A stretch of DNA of 64,000 bases from Hyalella azteca (taxonomy: Eukaryota; Arthropoda; Malacostraca; Amphipoda; Hyalellidae): contig NW_025936664.1 of NCBI RefSeq assembly GCF_000764305.2, positions 1-64,000 on the forward strand. The letters run 5' to 3'. The notes under the pieces were generated by a model. It was not told the DNA's origin and made no database searches. It saw only the letters and a program-made list of their open reading frames with translations. Positions 12,703 to 22,963 of this stretch are shown here, one piece after another (positions within the stretch are counted from its first letter, which is position 1; the number at the start of each line of letters is the position of its first letter). Made by a program: the position numbers and the translations under genes.

Positions 12703-13890
12703 GTGAGTATTCAATGAAAAATGTAATCGCAAGTACTTTAATTTAGTTTAAGAATCTGTATAGAGCTATAATTTGTTTATATGTTGAGTGCGCATAGACT
12801 TGATAGCCTATGCCATCATGCCTGAACGAAGAGATTGTGTAGTGATAAGCCGAAGTAGATCTTCATGTGAATGCATAGCCTACTATGCAATGGAAGCTTG
12901 GAACATCCCATTTCATATTTATTTCTTTATGTGCAGGGAGTTTATGAGCGCCATTATTTATAAAAAATAGACATTTATAACCGTACAATTATCCATCACC
13001 TATAAATGATACTCATATAGATATAATTCAATTCTAATGGCTTCTGTTAAATTTTCTGGCATAAATGCCTAGTATAGAATCCAAATATTTGATTAAATGC
13101 AACCTTATTACTTAAAAGAGTGCAGAGAAATCTTGATTAACTAAAATCTATAGTAATAATAATTGTTACTAAACTCATCATTAGATGACCATTATTGTTT
13201 TGTTATCTTATCAGTAGTGTTGCCGACTTGTGTGCCTGATAGTTTGGATCTGGGAAGAGTGCTTGAATAAATGTAAAGCAAATCTGGTATAATTTATTAT
13301 ATATATTAAAGCAAAGTTTGACGAAAGTAGTGTGATGTTGAATTCTCGCTTTTTTACCTACAGACCATCCATAATGGATTAGAATGCAATTTTAAATATG
13401 GTAATATGCTTGATGAAATCAGTGACCAACTATTGACTATATGTCCTTGAAGTATCGACTAACATCCACGACATCCCGTGAAAAACAAAATTTATGAATT
13501 TAAATATGGTAATATGCTTGATGAAATCAGTGACCAACTATTGACAAAATTTAGGAAGATCATAGCCACGACGCTATAACACTCAGATTTATTTAGCGCC
13601 AATCTTCGCTTCCAACATATAATGAATTATTCTTAATACGGTTGCAAGCAGCAAGTTATAACCTTGCGGTGATAATTTTTAGATGTTGAAGATGCAGATG
13701 TTTATATCATTTATGTTGCGTATATACAAACTCGCGGTAAAACTAACAGGGGAAGTACAAGGTTAAGATTTCTTCCATTCTGAACTCCCAAGAGGTTATC
13801 CTGTTCTAAACTCAGGTGGCTTGTCGTTCTAACCATCCACACTTACTTGCTGGTATTATTATTACAAGACTATGCAGTAACCAACGTCAG

Positions 13891-14049
13891 CCAATGAAAA
13901 TCTTGGCTGACGCGGCCTTGAGGTACCTCGCCCGTAAGAATAACCTGGTGGGATCGACTGAGGATGAACGCATCCGTCTGGACATGGCTGAAGGAATCAT
14001 TGGAGATGCTCTGGGAGCCATCATTATGCTATGCTACGACCCAGACTTT
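13891..14049 (+). CDS. GST-1 exon 3, 5' end degraded
   Basis: Codes for LARKNNLVGSTEDERIRLDM followed by AEGIIGDALGAIIMLCYDPDF and donor GTGAGT, clearly the mu exon 3. Upstream of LARK the sequence reads KILADAALRY, about one residue short of the usual K-I-T-x-S-x-A-I-x-x-Y and without the Gln/Glu-Ser glutathione-binding pair. The start is set at the nearest in-frame CAG and is uncertain. Confidence 0.65.
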
Positions 14050-14202
14050 GTGAGTAATGAATTGTAACATTAGAAAAATTAATGGATCTTACTGTCCAAA
14101 TGGTTACCCACTTCCTGAATGTAACATAGATACGTCGTTTTACTGGGTCAGTATGGCCACACAGCTAGGTGCAAAAAAGTGCTTCGCGAAATGGATAAGT
14201 CT

Positions 14203-14305
14203 TAGAATAGAATAGAATAGAATAGAATAGAATAGAAGTGTCGGCGCTGAAGAAATAGGCTCATGGCCTGTTGCCGATTCTTGAACTTTTCGTGACTTGA
14301 TCAAG
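14203..14305 (+). repeat. (GAATA)n plus dispersed repeat
   Basis: GAATA pentamers (14,203-14,236) joined to AGTGTCGGCGCTGAAGAAAT, then CCTGTTGCCGATTCTTGAAC and CTTTTCGTGACTTGAT. The same order occurs at 19,769-19,852, so the microsatellite is probably the tail or head of a dispersed element. Class unknown. Confidence 0.7.
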
Positions 14306-14712
14306 GGATCCGGCCTTTGGAACCCGATCTTTCCATAGCTGACGATTGATTGAGATAGCTGCTGGACTTATTGCCTGATCCGTGGTCTTATTTCACTTAG
14401 TGATCTCTTCATCTTGTCGTTCCAATGTAGTTGCTGGAATCAATGTAATAGAAGAGAAGACTTATATGTAGTCCAAATGCCAATGCCCATTAGTATTTAT
14501 ATAATAAATATATATTATATTTATTTTATATCTATATTTCATATTTTGACGTCCAGAATCGTATACATCAGATCATGTCGAATGTATTTTCTTGGTATTT
14601 GTATTATGCAAAATTATCTATTGAAATACAGGTTTGTTCTACCGATGAGGGTATATTGTGATTCTGAATCTTCACTGGAGGGTTCAAAATATTTCCGCTT
14701 TCAAAATTTCAG

Positions 14713-14808
14713 GAAACCAAAAAGGTTGTCTTCATGGAGAATGTCGACAACACTCTGAAGAAATTGTCCAAGCTTGTGGGGAGCAATGACTACATTCTCG
14801 GAGACAAG
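14713..14808 (+). CDS. GST-1 exon 4, GC donor
   Basis: Thirty-two codons from ETKKVVFMENVDNTLKKLSK to GDYK-like YILGDK, after acceptor TTTCAG. The donor is GCGAGT rather than GTGAGT, a GC-AG intron, the only one among the GST introns here. Confidence 0.85.
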
Positions 14809-15240
14809 GCGAGTTGACTAACCATCCTTAACACGTGATGCAATAAAATATAATTCCATCTAGAGCTCAGCGAATTTAAAGATGATCTCATAGTGAATTT
14901 TATTTTACTCGTTCATTCGTTTCATTCTGGCCAACCGATGGATTGAGAACTTTTCTCAAATTAGTATAGATTGGGTTTGTTACTTAGATGAATTCCTATG
15001 TAGAAAGTTTCGGTCACATCATTAGTTTCACAACTCTCAAAATATAATATGTCGAGATGACGAGTGAGCAAAACCAGAGGACAAGCTATAAAACTAATTT
15101 ATATTAACTGGATTGTTAAAATCGGCGAATTTTTTACTCAGGAGCAAATAGTAACTGCGCTAACAGTTGTACCTTTAATTAAATATAAATTAAAAACACG
15201 GTTACTGTGCATTACAAGCCAAATGGCTTCCCTCTTACAG

Positions 15241-15450
15241 GTTATGATCGCAGATTTCCTTCTCTTCGAGACGCTGGAGCGATACTTGGCCCTCATGCCC
15301 TCATGTCTGGACAGCCACGCCAGCCTTAAGGCCTTCCATAAACGTATTGAAGACATTCCCAGCATCAAGAAATACAGAAGTTCTCCTGAATTCATAAATG
15401 TTAAAGACAAGTTCCACTTACCAATGGCGAAGTTTGGCACCGGAGTCTGA
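15241..15450 (+). CDS. GST-1 exon 5
   Basis: Sixty-nine codons plus TGA after acceptor CTTACAG. Begins VMIADFLLFETLER, contains AFHKRIEDIPSIKKYRSSPE and ends AKFGTGV, the all-helical C-terminal domain of mu GSTs. Confidence 0.9.
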   Translation, partial: VMIADFLLFETLERYLALMPSCLDSHASLKAFHKRIEDIPSIKKYRSSPEFINVKDKFHLPMAKFGTGV

Positions 15451-16740
15451 ATCAGGCTTTTTATCACTTATAATTCTCTTCGGGAAACGCATTGAGTTTA
15501 TATTGAGTATTCTTTGATTCAAAATTGTGATACCTTAATGCAAACTTGTCTATTTCTTTATCATTTTAGAAAAATTTTACCGGAGTCACCAGGGAGTCCA
15601 AACTTAATGCATGGACCAGGCAGCTATGAGAAATATAGTCTCCTTAAAGATAGGAACTCTAAGGTGGTCAACTTAGCCGAAAGTTTGGCATCAGTAAGTG
15701 TCAATCCATGCAATACAACCTTATTCATAATGTTGCAGGAAAACGTGCAACACTTGATCTCATCATAACTCACTTATTTTCTTCGAGCTAGTAATGGCTA
15801 ATTTTTGTGGGAGTGAAATAAGAAAACATTAGATATGTATATTATTGAAAACATAAGAAAATACGAGTCTAATCGTACATTTGATCTAAAGAAGTGTCGA
15901 AATAAATTGAATCATTCAGAAAAAGTATTAGTGCTGATTCAATATCTCACCCAAAACATTGACATTGAATAAGTATAGTTGACAAGTGACAGTCTAGGCG
16001 TTGACAGCCACAACTCTTTTTGTTAGTGGTGTATGCCGGGGTAGATGCACTAACATATCGAATATCTTGCACTAATAGTCATATCCCAGCCACCAGGTGG
16101 ACAAGAATGGGTCTTGGCAGACCCCAAGACAAGCGTAAATGGATAATCAATAATTATCTTGGCAATCATTAGACGAAATTATGCTGAGCAAATAATTAAT
16201 GAAGCAATGGTCGCTACATAGGCTACAAGATTCTTACGTACACATTAGCCATTCTATATAAAGTAATATGGACAAAATAATTTACGTGTAACAATAACAG
16301 AAACGAAGACACTCGGACAAGAGGTCGCTTACACAAGACTTCGGCCGCCCGCACGAGAGAGACAGAGAAGAGAAATGTAAGGAATCCTGCCTACATAATA
16401 ACTTGACCGAACAACTGAGACCCGCAGTCAGACACCGCGAGCTCAGCGGTGGGCTTCTTGTCAAAGTTGATGCCAATTTCAGTATCCAAAGTCCATTTTG
16501 TATTATCTAGAACATTAATGTAATTGGATCCAAGACGATAGTAAGAAACAACTATGCACGCAGCTCACGCCATTTGTTTATTAATTCACGAAATAAATGT
16601 TCTAAATGAATTCCGCCGAGCATTAACTAAAAACTACAGCGGTTGCAGTAACTTCAAGAAAGATTCATATTTAAATAAAATACTTCCTCACATGGTATTA
16701 AACGTTAGTGCTTAAACTTCAAAATTTTCTCAAAACAAAC

Positions 16741-16905
16741 AAAAATATAACTCAGTACTCACTGCAGTGAGTGACAGAGAGCGCATTTTCTCGTCGACGA
16801 AAACGTGAAGTCACGGACAGACAGACAGTCAGACGGACGGACGGACGAACGGACATGACGAGCTTAATAGAGCATTTTTTTCCGTAAATGAGAAAATGCG
16901 CTTAA
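16741..16905 (-). repeat. Foldback microsatellite element, copy 4
   Basis: Reverse-oriented full copy with intact palindrome ACTCACTGCAGTGAGT, inverted arms and a short core. Confidence 0.85.
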
Positions 16906-17103
16906 AAAACAGTTACCTCAAAATCCTGAATTATTCCATGAAGTATGATATCACAATAAGATTTATTATCGCATCATTATACGATTGATAATTTTACATA
17001 CAAGATCATTTAAGAAGCATCCAGTATGTCCCCTCGAAAAATAAGATTGAAAGGCAGGACTAATTCAAACACCTGCAGACAGAGAGCACCTGTGGCTCGT
17101 GAT

Positions 17104-17580
17104 CCAGTACACGTGTCTCGCCAGACTCCATAGTTGTAATAGATGCGGGCCAGTGTACAGTTTCTGCAGTGTAGAAAATGCATACAATGTATACAGTGTA
17201 GAAAGTGTATACAGTGTACAAAATGTATACAGTACACGTGTCTCGCAAGCCTCCATATGTTTTTTTAGATGTGGGCCGGAGCACAGTTTCTGCAGTGTAG
17301 AAAATGTATACAGTGCCCAAAATGCATACAATGTATACAGTGTGGAAAATGTATCCAGAACACGAGTTTCGCCAGCCTCCACAGTTGTTGTAGATGTAGG
17401 CCGAGGTACTGTTTGTGCAGAATAGAAAATGTATACAGTGTAGAAGATGTATACAATGTATACAGTGCAGAAAATGTATACAATGTATACAGTGTAGAAA
17501 ATGTGTACAGTATACGTGTCTCGCCAGCCTTCACAGTTGTAATAGATGCGGGCCGGAGCACAGTTCGTGCACAATAGAGT
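17104..17580. repeat. Higher-order minisatellite
   Basis: Two levels of repetition: short GTATACAGTG / GTAGAAAATG decamers are nested in about four larger units of 125-155 bp. Each larger unit opens with ACACGTGTCTCGCCAG, then a block with TTGTAATAGATGCGGGCC. Several frames stay open on both strands only because the decamers lack stops. Confidence 0.85.
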
Positions 17581-17624
17581 GTAGATTTTTTGTCAATTTA
17601 GGTTTTTATCTTAAATGTGAATTT

Positions 17625-17750
17625 TAGTTTTCTAATTGATTTTGCTTGTCTTATAGGTTTTGAACTGACTATGGAGCTGGACTCCGAAAAGTTTTCATTC
17701 TTAAGACCTGGTAAATTTTTTGCCGTTTTCTTTGCTTCTAAGTTCCTGAA
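17625..17750 (+). repeat. Dispersed repeat, GACTCCGAAACG family
   Basis: Copy with GGTTTTGAACTGACTATGG, GAGCTGGACTCCGAAAAG and TGCCGTTTTCTTTGCTTCTA. It directly follows the higher-order minisatellite. Confidence 0.65.
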
Positions 17751-18314
17751 AGTGTAGAAAATGTCGCACTATTTTCTAGTCTTAAAGATTCAGATTCTTT
17801 CCAGTTGAATTAGTAATTAAAAAGAAATACATGACCGCGAAGAAGGTTTAAATAATTTTGTCAACAATTTCATTCCATGTTTATGAAAAAATTGGCTTTC
17901 AGTGCATCTTCAATCCTTCACATTTGGAAATTTCTCATGTATAGATTTCAGTCCCGAAAGTGCCTTCTGTATGGTCCGGTATTTTCTTTTTTATATTATA
18001 TTCATTAATTGTTCACATTTACATAGCACAAGTGAGCATTGTATTAGGATTAAGATTTGAATATAAATGGCTCTTTGAAATAGAGTCTAGTTATGCTCGA
18101 GAGATCATTCAATCATAGACGCCATGTTGCCTCATGCGAAAATTTTTTCGTCAAATGAATTCAGCAGAAAGTGCCTACAAAAAATGGTGATTGCTGTAAA
18201 ATTAATCCATGCAACAGCTGAACAGGAGAAATATTAATTCAAAGCTGCCAACCTGCAGAGAAAAACAATATATTTAATAATACCATTTGGATTCAAAATT
18301 CGTAGTGACGAAAT

Positions 18315-18550
18315 CAGGGTTGCCAGATGGCCTAAAAACGGCCAAGTCCGCATACAAAAAAGGCCAAAAAAGACTTTTAACTCAATATATACTAGTATAT
18401 TTGTAGGTTCCGATGTAAAAATTTCATTTCATTTTTTGCAGTTTTAAAATTTAATTAGGAAGTACCCCTATCATAAATTTTAACTGGCTAACGCAATTGA
18501 AAAAAACTAAGTCGCGGAATTTGTCCGGAAAAACCCGTCTGGCAACGCTG
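18315..18550. mobile_element. hAT-like MITE directly before the WAP start codon
   Basis: Terminal inverted repeats CAGGGTTGCCAGATGG (18,315) and CCGTCTGGCAACGCTG (ending 18,550) enclose 236 bp without coding capacity. CAGxG ends are typical of hAT elements, but the flanking 8-mers do not match, so no target-site duplication is visible. It ends 7 bp before the ATG of the candidate WAP gene and so forms its proximal upstream sequence. Confidence 0.6.
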
Positions 18551-18557
18551 GCTAACA

Positions 18558-18593
18558 ATGGCGGTGACTGAACTGCTGGTAGTTAGCCTTACG
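18558..18593 (+). CDS. WAP gene exon 1 (signal peptide start)
   Basis: Codes for MAVTELLVVSLT and ends in phase 0 before GTGAGT. The hydrophobic run continues across the junction into exon 2 (LVNV). Confidence 0.5.
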
Positions 18594-20113
18594 GTGAGTT
18601 TTAAAGGTTATAGTACAGAATAGTTAAGTGATATGTTATCGTACATCTATTCTTATTATTTTAACAAACATAATTTATTTGATACTTGAATTAAAAGTGA
18701 GACCCGCTTAAAATTTACAGTTATAATGAATGACTAATCAGCTTTTATTAGTTTTAAGTTCACATCAGCATAAAAATTGCATAAAATTCCTAATACAATC
18801 ACAAGAGTCACGTTTTCACTTTTTGATCTACGCAAAGAAGCAGAATTTTCAATTTTGTTTGCTTAATGAACAAAATTCGAAAATTCATCCACTATGATTC
18901 AACTTACCTGCGTTACACGTGCGGGAGGATTATAAAATAAACTTTTTCAGTTAAAGTAACAACTTTAAATTTTCTACTCACTAATCTGCCTTTCATAGTC
19001 AGTAAAGTGAATGAATCTATTATCAAGATCATGAAAATAATGAGTGTTTTTCCTTTCAAATAATTGTTTACCAAAGACCTTCAGTGTACCTGGGCTCAGA
19101 AGGTCTCTATTTCCTATTTACCTGAAAATGTACATCTGATGTTTGGTCAAATTTTACGATGTTTATAAATACATGAATTACTTCCCATCAGCTGGTGAAC
19201 GTCCCAGGGTCGCTCGGCTGGCCCAAAGGAAGGCTCACTTCTACCAAGCAACTCGCCGAACATGAAATCAATTTCCCGTAAGTCCAAACGTACGAGTAGA
19301 AATCGTACATTTGAACTTACTTACTTTTTCCTCCATCGTACAGAAAATTGATGTGAAATAGTGATTTTTTGTAGTGATTTAAAAAGCAATAACGTATGTA
19401 TTAACGTCACGAATATCAACTTCAAAATTTAGTGATGATATTTACACCAGTTCTGTATCTGACAGCTCGTAGGCGCTAGTCGTGTCGCTATAATGATTGA
19501 TACAGAATGTAATTGAAGATAATATTTTATCAAAACCAGACTAAGCAGCCCTTTCAGCGTCTACTTATAGTCTTTCTGTTTGAGACATGCTTAAAATGGT
19601 TGATGATGTTATATCTGTGTGGGTTGTATTTTTGCAATATCAACATCTAATTTAATTGTTGTTCTAATTTAATTCGGTCTATAATCAGGCGAGAACAAAC
19701 TTAAAAACTAGAAGTATACGAGAATCTCAATTATTATCACAGACTTTATATACAATTTAAAAGTATTATAGAATAGAATAGAAGTGTCGGCGTTGAAGAA
19801 ATAGGCCCATGGCCTATTGCCGATTCTTGAACTTTTCGTGACTTGATTCACAAGGGATTATGTATCTTACGATACCCTATTTTTCAGATGCCCACCGATA
19901 ACCTACAATTTATGGTGCCTGCCATTTGATATAACTCGCGCGAGTGAAGTCATCACAACCGGAGCCTGTCAAGAAGACAATGACTGCTTGGGTGGCATTT
20001 GTTGCTTAGTAAACAATTGTGGCAAGCGCAAGTGTAATGATCACTTACAACAACGTGTGGCAAGCGCAAGTGTAATGATCACTTACAACAACGTGTGGCA
20101 AACGCAAGTGTAA
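18558..20113 (+). CDS. Secreted WAP-domain protein, three exons (predicted)
   Basis: Three short exons join in frame to 115 aa: 18,558-18,593, 19,192-19,277 and 19,888-20,113, with donors GTGAGT and GTAAGT and acceptors CAG. The N-terminus MAVTELLVVSLTLVNV looks like a signal peptide. Residues 42-90 carry eight cysteines (42, 51, 68, 74, 79, 80, 85, 90) with the C-x5-C, CC and C-x4-C spacing of a WAP four-disulfide core and a CPP start, as in crustin-like or single-WAP defence peptides and protease inhibitors. The second intron is phase 2 and rejoins ...INFP to CPP cleanly, which supports the model. Codons after Cys90 lie in a 38-bp tandem repeat, so the tail is probably altered. The loop between Cys51 and Cys68 is long for the family. 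Role in immunity is inferred. Confidence 0.6.
19192..19277 (+). CDS. WAP gene exon 2
   Basis: Follows acceptor CATCAG and ends before GTAAGT in phase 2. Codes for LVNVPGSLGWPKGRLTSTKQ and LAEHEINFP, a linker without cysteines; signal cleavage probably falls near the Gly-Ser-Leu-Gly. Confidence 0.55.
19888..20113 (+). CDS. WAP gene exon 3 (WAP domain)
   Basis: Opens after TTTTTCAG. Holds the full cysteine pattern, including ACQEDNDC and LGGICC, then NNCGKRKC. The stop TAA at 20,111 falls in the third copy of the 38-bp repeat. Confidence 0.65.
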
Positions 20114-20125
20114 TGATCACTTACC
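20018..20125 (+). repeat. 38-bp tandem repeat in the WAP exon
   Basis: Three units starting at 20,018, 20,056 and 20,094, each opening TGTGGCAA[GA]CGCAAGTGT. The first is the coding sequence for Cys85-Cys90; the added units are out of frame because 38 is not a multiple of three, giving a 23-residue tail unrelated to the domain. Confidence 0.9.
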
Positions 20126-21171
20126 ACTATTAATTATTTTAATCATTAATCGAACGACGTTCGATGGAGTAGGCGCGCCGCTACTGCCAGTACAACACAA
20201 AGACTGCGCGTGATCTGAAAAGTAATTCAGATTGTTTTTTCACTTTTGAAACATAATTCAGTGCGTAAAGGGTTAAGAAACCGCTGAAGACTGGCATGTA
20301 AGTTCTTGACGGCTTTAATAACCCAGGCGAAATTTTTGACCTTTGTGCCTGCAATGGACGGATTGTAATTGTGCCCCGGCGACTTCTTAAATTTCCGTCG
20401 ATGAAGTGAACACTTTTGTCTTCATAATTACGAATACTCAAATGCCGCAAGTTGAGATCTTTCACTAGTCCCTCATGTAATTCTTCCTTGCCAAGCAAAT
20501 AACGTTGAAACAACGCTTAAGCAACGTCTATTAGGCAAATAAAACTTTATTCCATAAAAAGCCGTTAGAGTCAACGTTGAACTATCGCCATATCAGGGCC
20601 CATACTTTCAAAAAAAGTTAAGAGATCGTAAGTTCATCAGCCAATCATTGACGGCCTTTCAAGCAAAATCTATCAATCGTAGACAAGAAAATAGAGCGTA
20701 AATACTTACGTTCACTTGGCGAGTTTTGAAAGTATGGCCCNGTTCCTTCAAATTTTCGAAATTTAGTGATTAATTAAGTCCATTGCATATAAACATCACA
20801 TCTATATACAATTTTCCCTTGATAAATAAATATTGAATTTTTTATAGCTGAATGGGTCACTAATTTTTTTCAATTCTCGTACGTCTTCATTTATTTTTAC
20901 TAATCTCGACTTTCGGGAATCAGAGATAAACAAGTTCTGGTATATTCGGATTATGTTGACTAAGAATTTAAATGCTCATAAATAGTTAACTCGGATACCA
21001 ATTATATAGATAACGTCTACATATCACAATTCTTCTTCCTATAATTGGCCACTTCATTTCATAATTACGTCCGGCGATGCATAATCATCTACGTAATCAC
21101 TAACCTTTTCAGTATCAACCTAAGGCACTTCAGACTTCGGATAAACGTTATGAATATAACCTCTTAATTTT
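20126..21171. other. Intergenic, no gene seen
   Basis: A GC-richer part at 20,160-20,500 has a minus-strand open frame of 110 codons without a domain I recognise. The rest is AT-rich and holds the MITE at 20,596. Confidence 0.4.
20596..20740. mobile_element. MITE with GGGCCATACTTTCAAAA ends
   Basis: Terminal inverted repeats GGGCCCATACTTTCAAAA and TTTTGAAAGTATGGCCC enclose about 145 bp with AAGTTAAGAGATCGTAAGTT and CAGCCAATCATTGACGGCC. Partial copies lie at 57,683-57,738 and 60,637-60,730, and a diverged one near 42,329-42,420. A single N follows at 20,741. Confidence 0.75.
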
Positions 21172-21326
21172 TACCGCATTTATGGAAAAAATGCACTATT
21201 GTGCTCGCCACGTCCGTCCGTCCGTCCGTTTGTCTGTCCGTCCGTCTGTCCGTGACCTCAAGTTTTCGTCGATGAGAAAATGCGCTCTTTGTCACTCACT
21301 GCAGTGAGTACTGAGTTATATTTTTC
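21172..21326 (+). repeat. Foldback microsatellite element, copy 5
   Basis: Lacks the 5' arm (starts at CGCATTTATGG) but keeps the core, GAGAAAATGCGC, the palindrome and the T-rich end. Confidence 0.8.
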
Positions 21327-22491
21327 CATTCTTTTCTGCGCTTATATCATAATATTTCGCTCACATAGTCAACGGAAATTTTGTATTGCAATAAAAGCTG
21401 GAAAAATAACTGTCAATTTTTCGCAACGTTCTTCAGTACTTTCGATTATTCTAATTTGCAGTTCATTTTATTTCATCTTATCAGCCTCCCTTGGAGCGGT
21501 ATGCCCATAATTTTTATAATAAAACTGTCAAAATTATTTGCGCCAAACTGAGTATAAATTAGACAGATATGTCCACTCTATACTGGTAAAAACCGGTGAG
21601 TTCTGTACCTCTTTGTTCAATTGACGAGCAAGTGACTCACGGACTCGTGTTATCACGATATCAGGAACGCGATAAGACGCCCATTGGAATACTGGTAACC
21701 GCCTAAGTGGCAAGCGACCATCAATCTACGTTATGCAATTCTCTAATAAATAGGCTCCATTATACAAATGCCGTGCAAGAATTAGTTTCGTTCACGAGAT
21801 AAGCATTCCGTTTGGAATACATACGAAATTTTAATAAAGCTTTTCCCGAAGGCCCGTTATCTTCAGTCTAAGCAATAACTGAAGGGTGAAGCTGATTTAC
21901 GTTCGGTCCGAGCCCTTGGCGGTTCCTAATTCAGGCTCGCCACCAGCTAAAAATTTTGATAGGAAATGTCTACCTAGTTGCATTTGCTGATGTGAAGTAT
22001 GACACAAATGCCTCGTCTCGGAATGCTGAATTAATCAACGTATGAAATTCTAGATGTCCCAAGAGACAATTTCGAGACCATTGCTGCAGCAGGCATTATA
22101 TGCCTAAGCACGAAAGGGTCATAACTACATCGTAGTTGAATGTTCTACTCCACAAGGTAAAGAAGCTTAACAACTTGTCAAATAATGTCCCGGCGTTTTC
22201 GGGACAGGTCACTGCCAATTTTTTGTTATAGTCAAGCAATTGGCATCTCGTCAGTCGGGTATATTTATTTAGTGAAATAACTCTGATCTCTTCTCAAAAG
22301 GGATGAGAAATAAATTTACATCGGCTGCAAGAAAACTATTTTTATTTTATTTTATTTCAAAAACAAAAAATGTTGTTAGAGAGTGGGTGAATTATTGTGC
22401 TAAACTTAGATGGAATTATTTATGTTATTCCAAAAACAAAAAATGTTGGTCGAGTGGGATGGTTGAATGATTGGGATAAAGTTAGATGCAA

Positions 22492-22737
22492 TTAGACTCC
22501 ACTGCCGAACTTTGCAGTGTGCCAATTGAATTTATCTTTAATTTTTGCGAATTCAGGAGAAGTTCGGTATTTCTTGATGCTGGGGGGCTTGAGTTAAATG
22601 AAATTAGACTCCACTGCCGAACTTTGCTGTGTGCCAATTGAATTTATCTTTAATTTTGGCGAATTCAGGAGAGCTTCGGTATTTCTTGATGCTGGGAATG
22701 TCCTCGATGCGCTTGTGGAAAGCCTGGAGGTTGGCGT
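22492..22737 (-). pseudogene. GST-2 exon 5 fragment and tandem partial copy
   Basis: 22,604-22,737 codes for the end of the protein from about HANLQAFHKRIEDIPSIKKY to AKFGSGV and TAA. 22,492-22,581 repeats the last 30 codons with a few changes, including the stop. Further upstream on the plus strand (22,350-22,440) the 3' UTR block with AAAAACAAAAAATGTTG is doubled too. Confidence 0.85.
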
Positions 22738-22849
22738 GTATGGAAGCTGGAAAAAGAGCAATATTCAGTAGACTGACAAATACTTGAAAAAATAAATGTA
22801 ATTGCAAATTTATCTATTACACACACGTTATGAATAAAGAGGAACTTAC

Positions 22850-22963
22850 GTTGGGGAACTCCAAACCCAGGTTCTCCTTGTCGTCCGCCCACTCAGTGGT
22901 GTAGTGCTTGTCTACGAACTCCGTGCCTGTGTAGTGGAGGACGTAGCGGATGTTCTGGGCCAA
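22850..22963 (-). CDS. GST-2 exon 2, short mu-loop form
   Basis: Thirty-eight codons between CAG and GTAAGT: LAQNIRYVLHYTGTEFVDKH, then YTTEWADDKENLGLEFPN. GST-5 and GST-6 have 47 codons here; the nine missing residues are the G-x-A-P-x-[YF] stretch, the position of the mu loop. The frame is intact and the Trp and Lys of the glutathione site are kept. Confidence 0.85.

Larger units (their letters stand above)
12667..15450 (+). pseudogene. GST-1: mu-class GST locus lacking exon 2
   Basis: Mu-class GST locus: such enzymes conjugate glutathione to electrophiles in the cytosol. Exon 1 (12,667-12,702) gives MPPILGYWGIRG with the catalytic Tyr. The mid part of exon 3 (about 13,891-14,049), exon 4 (14,713-14,808) and exon 5 (15,241-15,450) follow. 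No exon 2 can be found in the 1.2 kb between exons 1 and 3, and the LPY-x-I-D-G start of exon 3 is gone, so most of the thioredoxin-fold glutathione site is missing. Exon 3 may begin at an in-frame CAG at 13,888-13,890; joining the four pieces would keep frame and give 166 aa. Exon 4 ends on a GC donor. The promoter looks intact. It could be a transcribed pseudogene, a truncated protein or an assembly loss. Confidence 0.75.
15451..18300. other. Intergenic between GST-1 and the WAP gene
   Basis: No recognisable gene. Contains foldback element copy 4, a complex minisatellite and one dispersed repeat copy, listed separately. A GC-richer patch at 16,300-16,460 has open frames on both strands but no recognised domain. 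Confidence 0.5.

Noticed and set aside
12541..13890. Hidden exon 2 of GST-1
   Set aside because: I looked for a LAQ start, an EFPN-GT end and a Trp/Lys segment in all frames and found none; only a 108-bp direct duplication is present.
17010..17627. Cys/Tyr/Ile-rich frames on both strands that look like repeat proteins
   Set aside because: Low-complexity translation of GTATACAGTG-type repeats, open on both strands at once, without splice partners.
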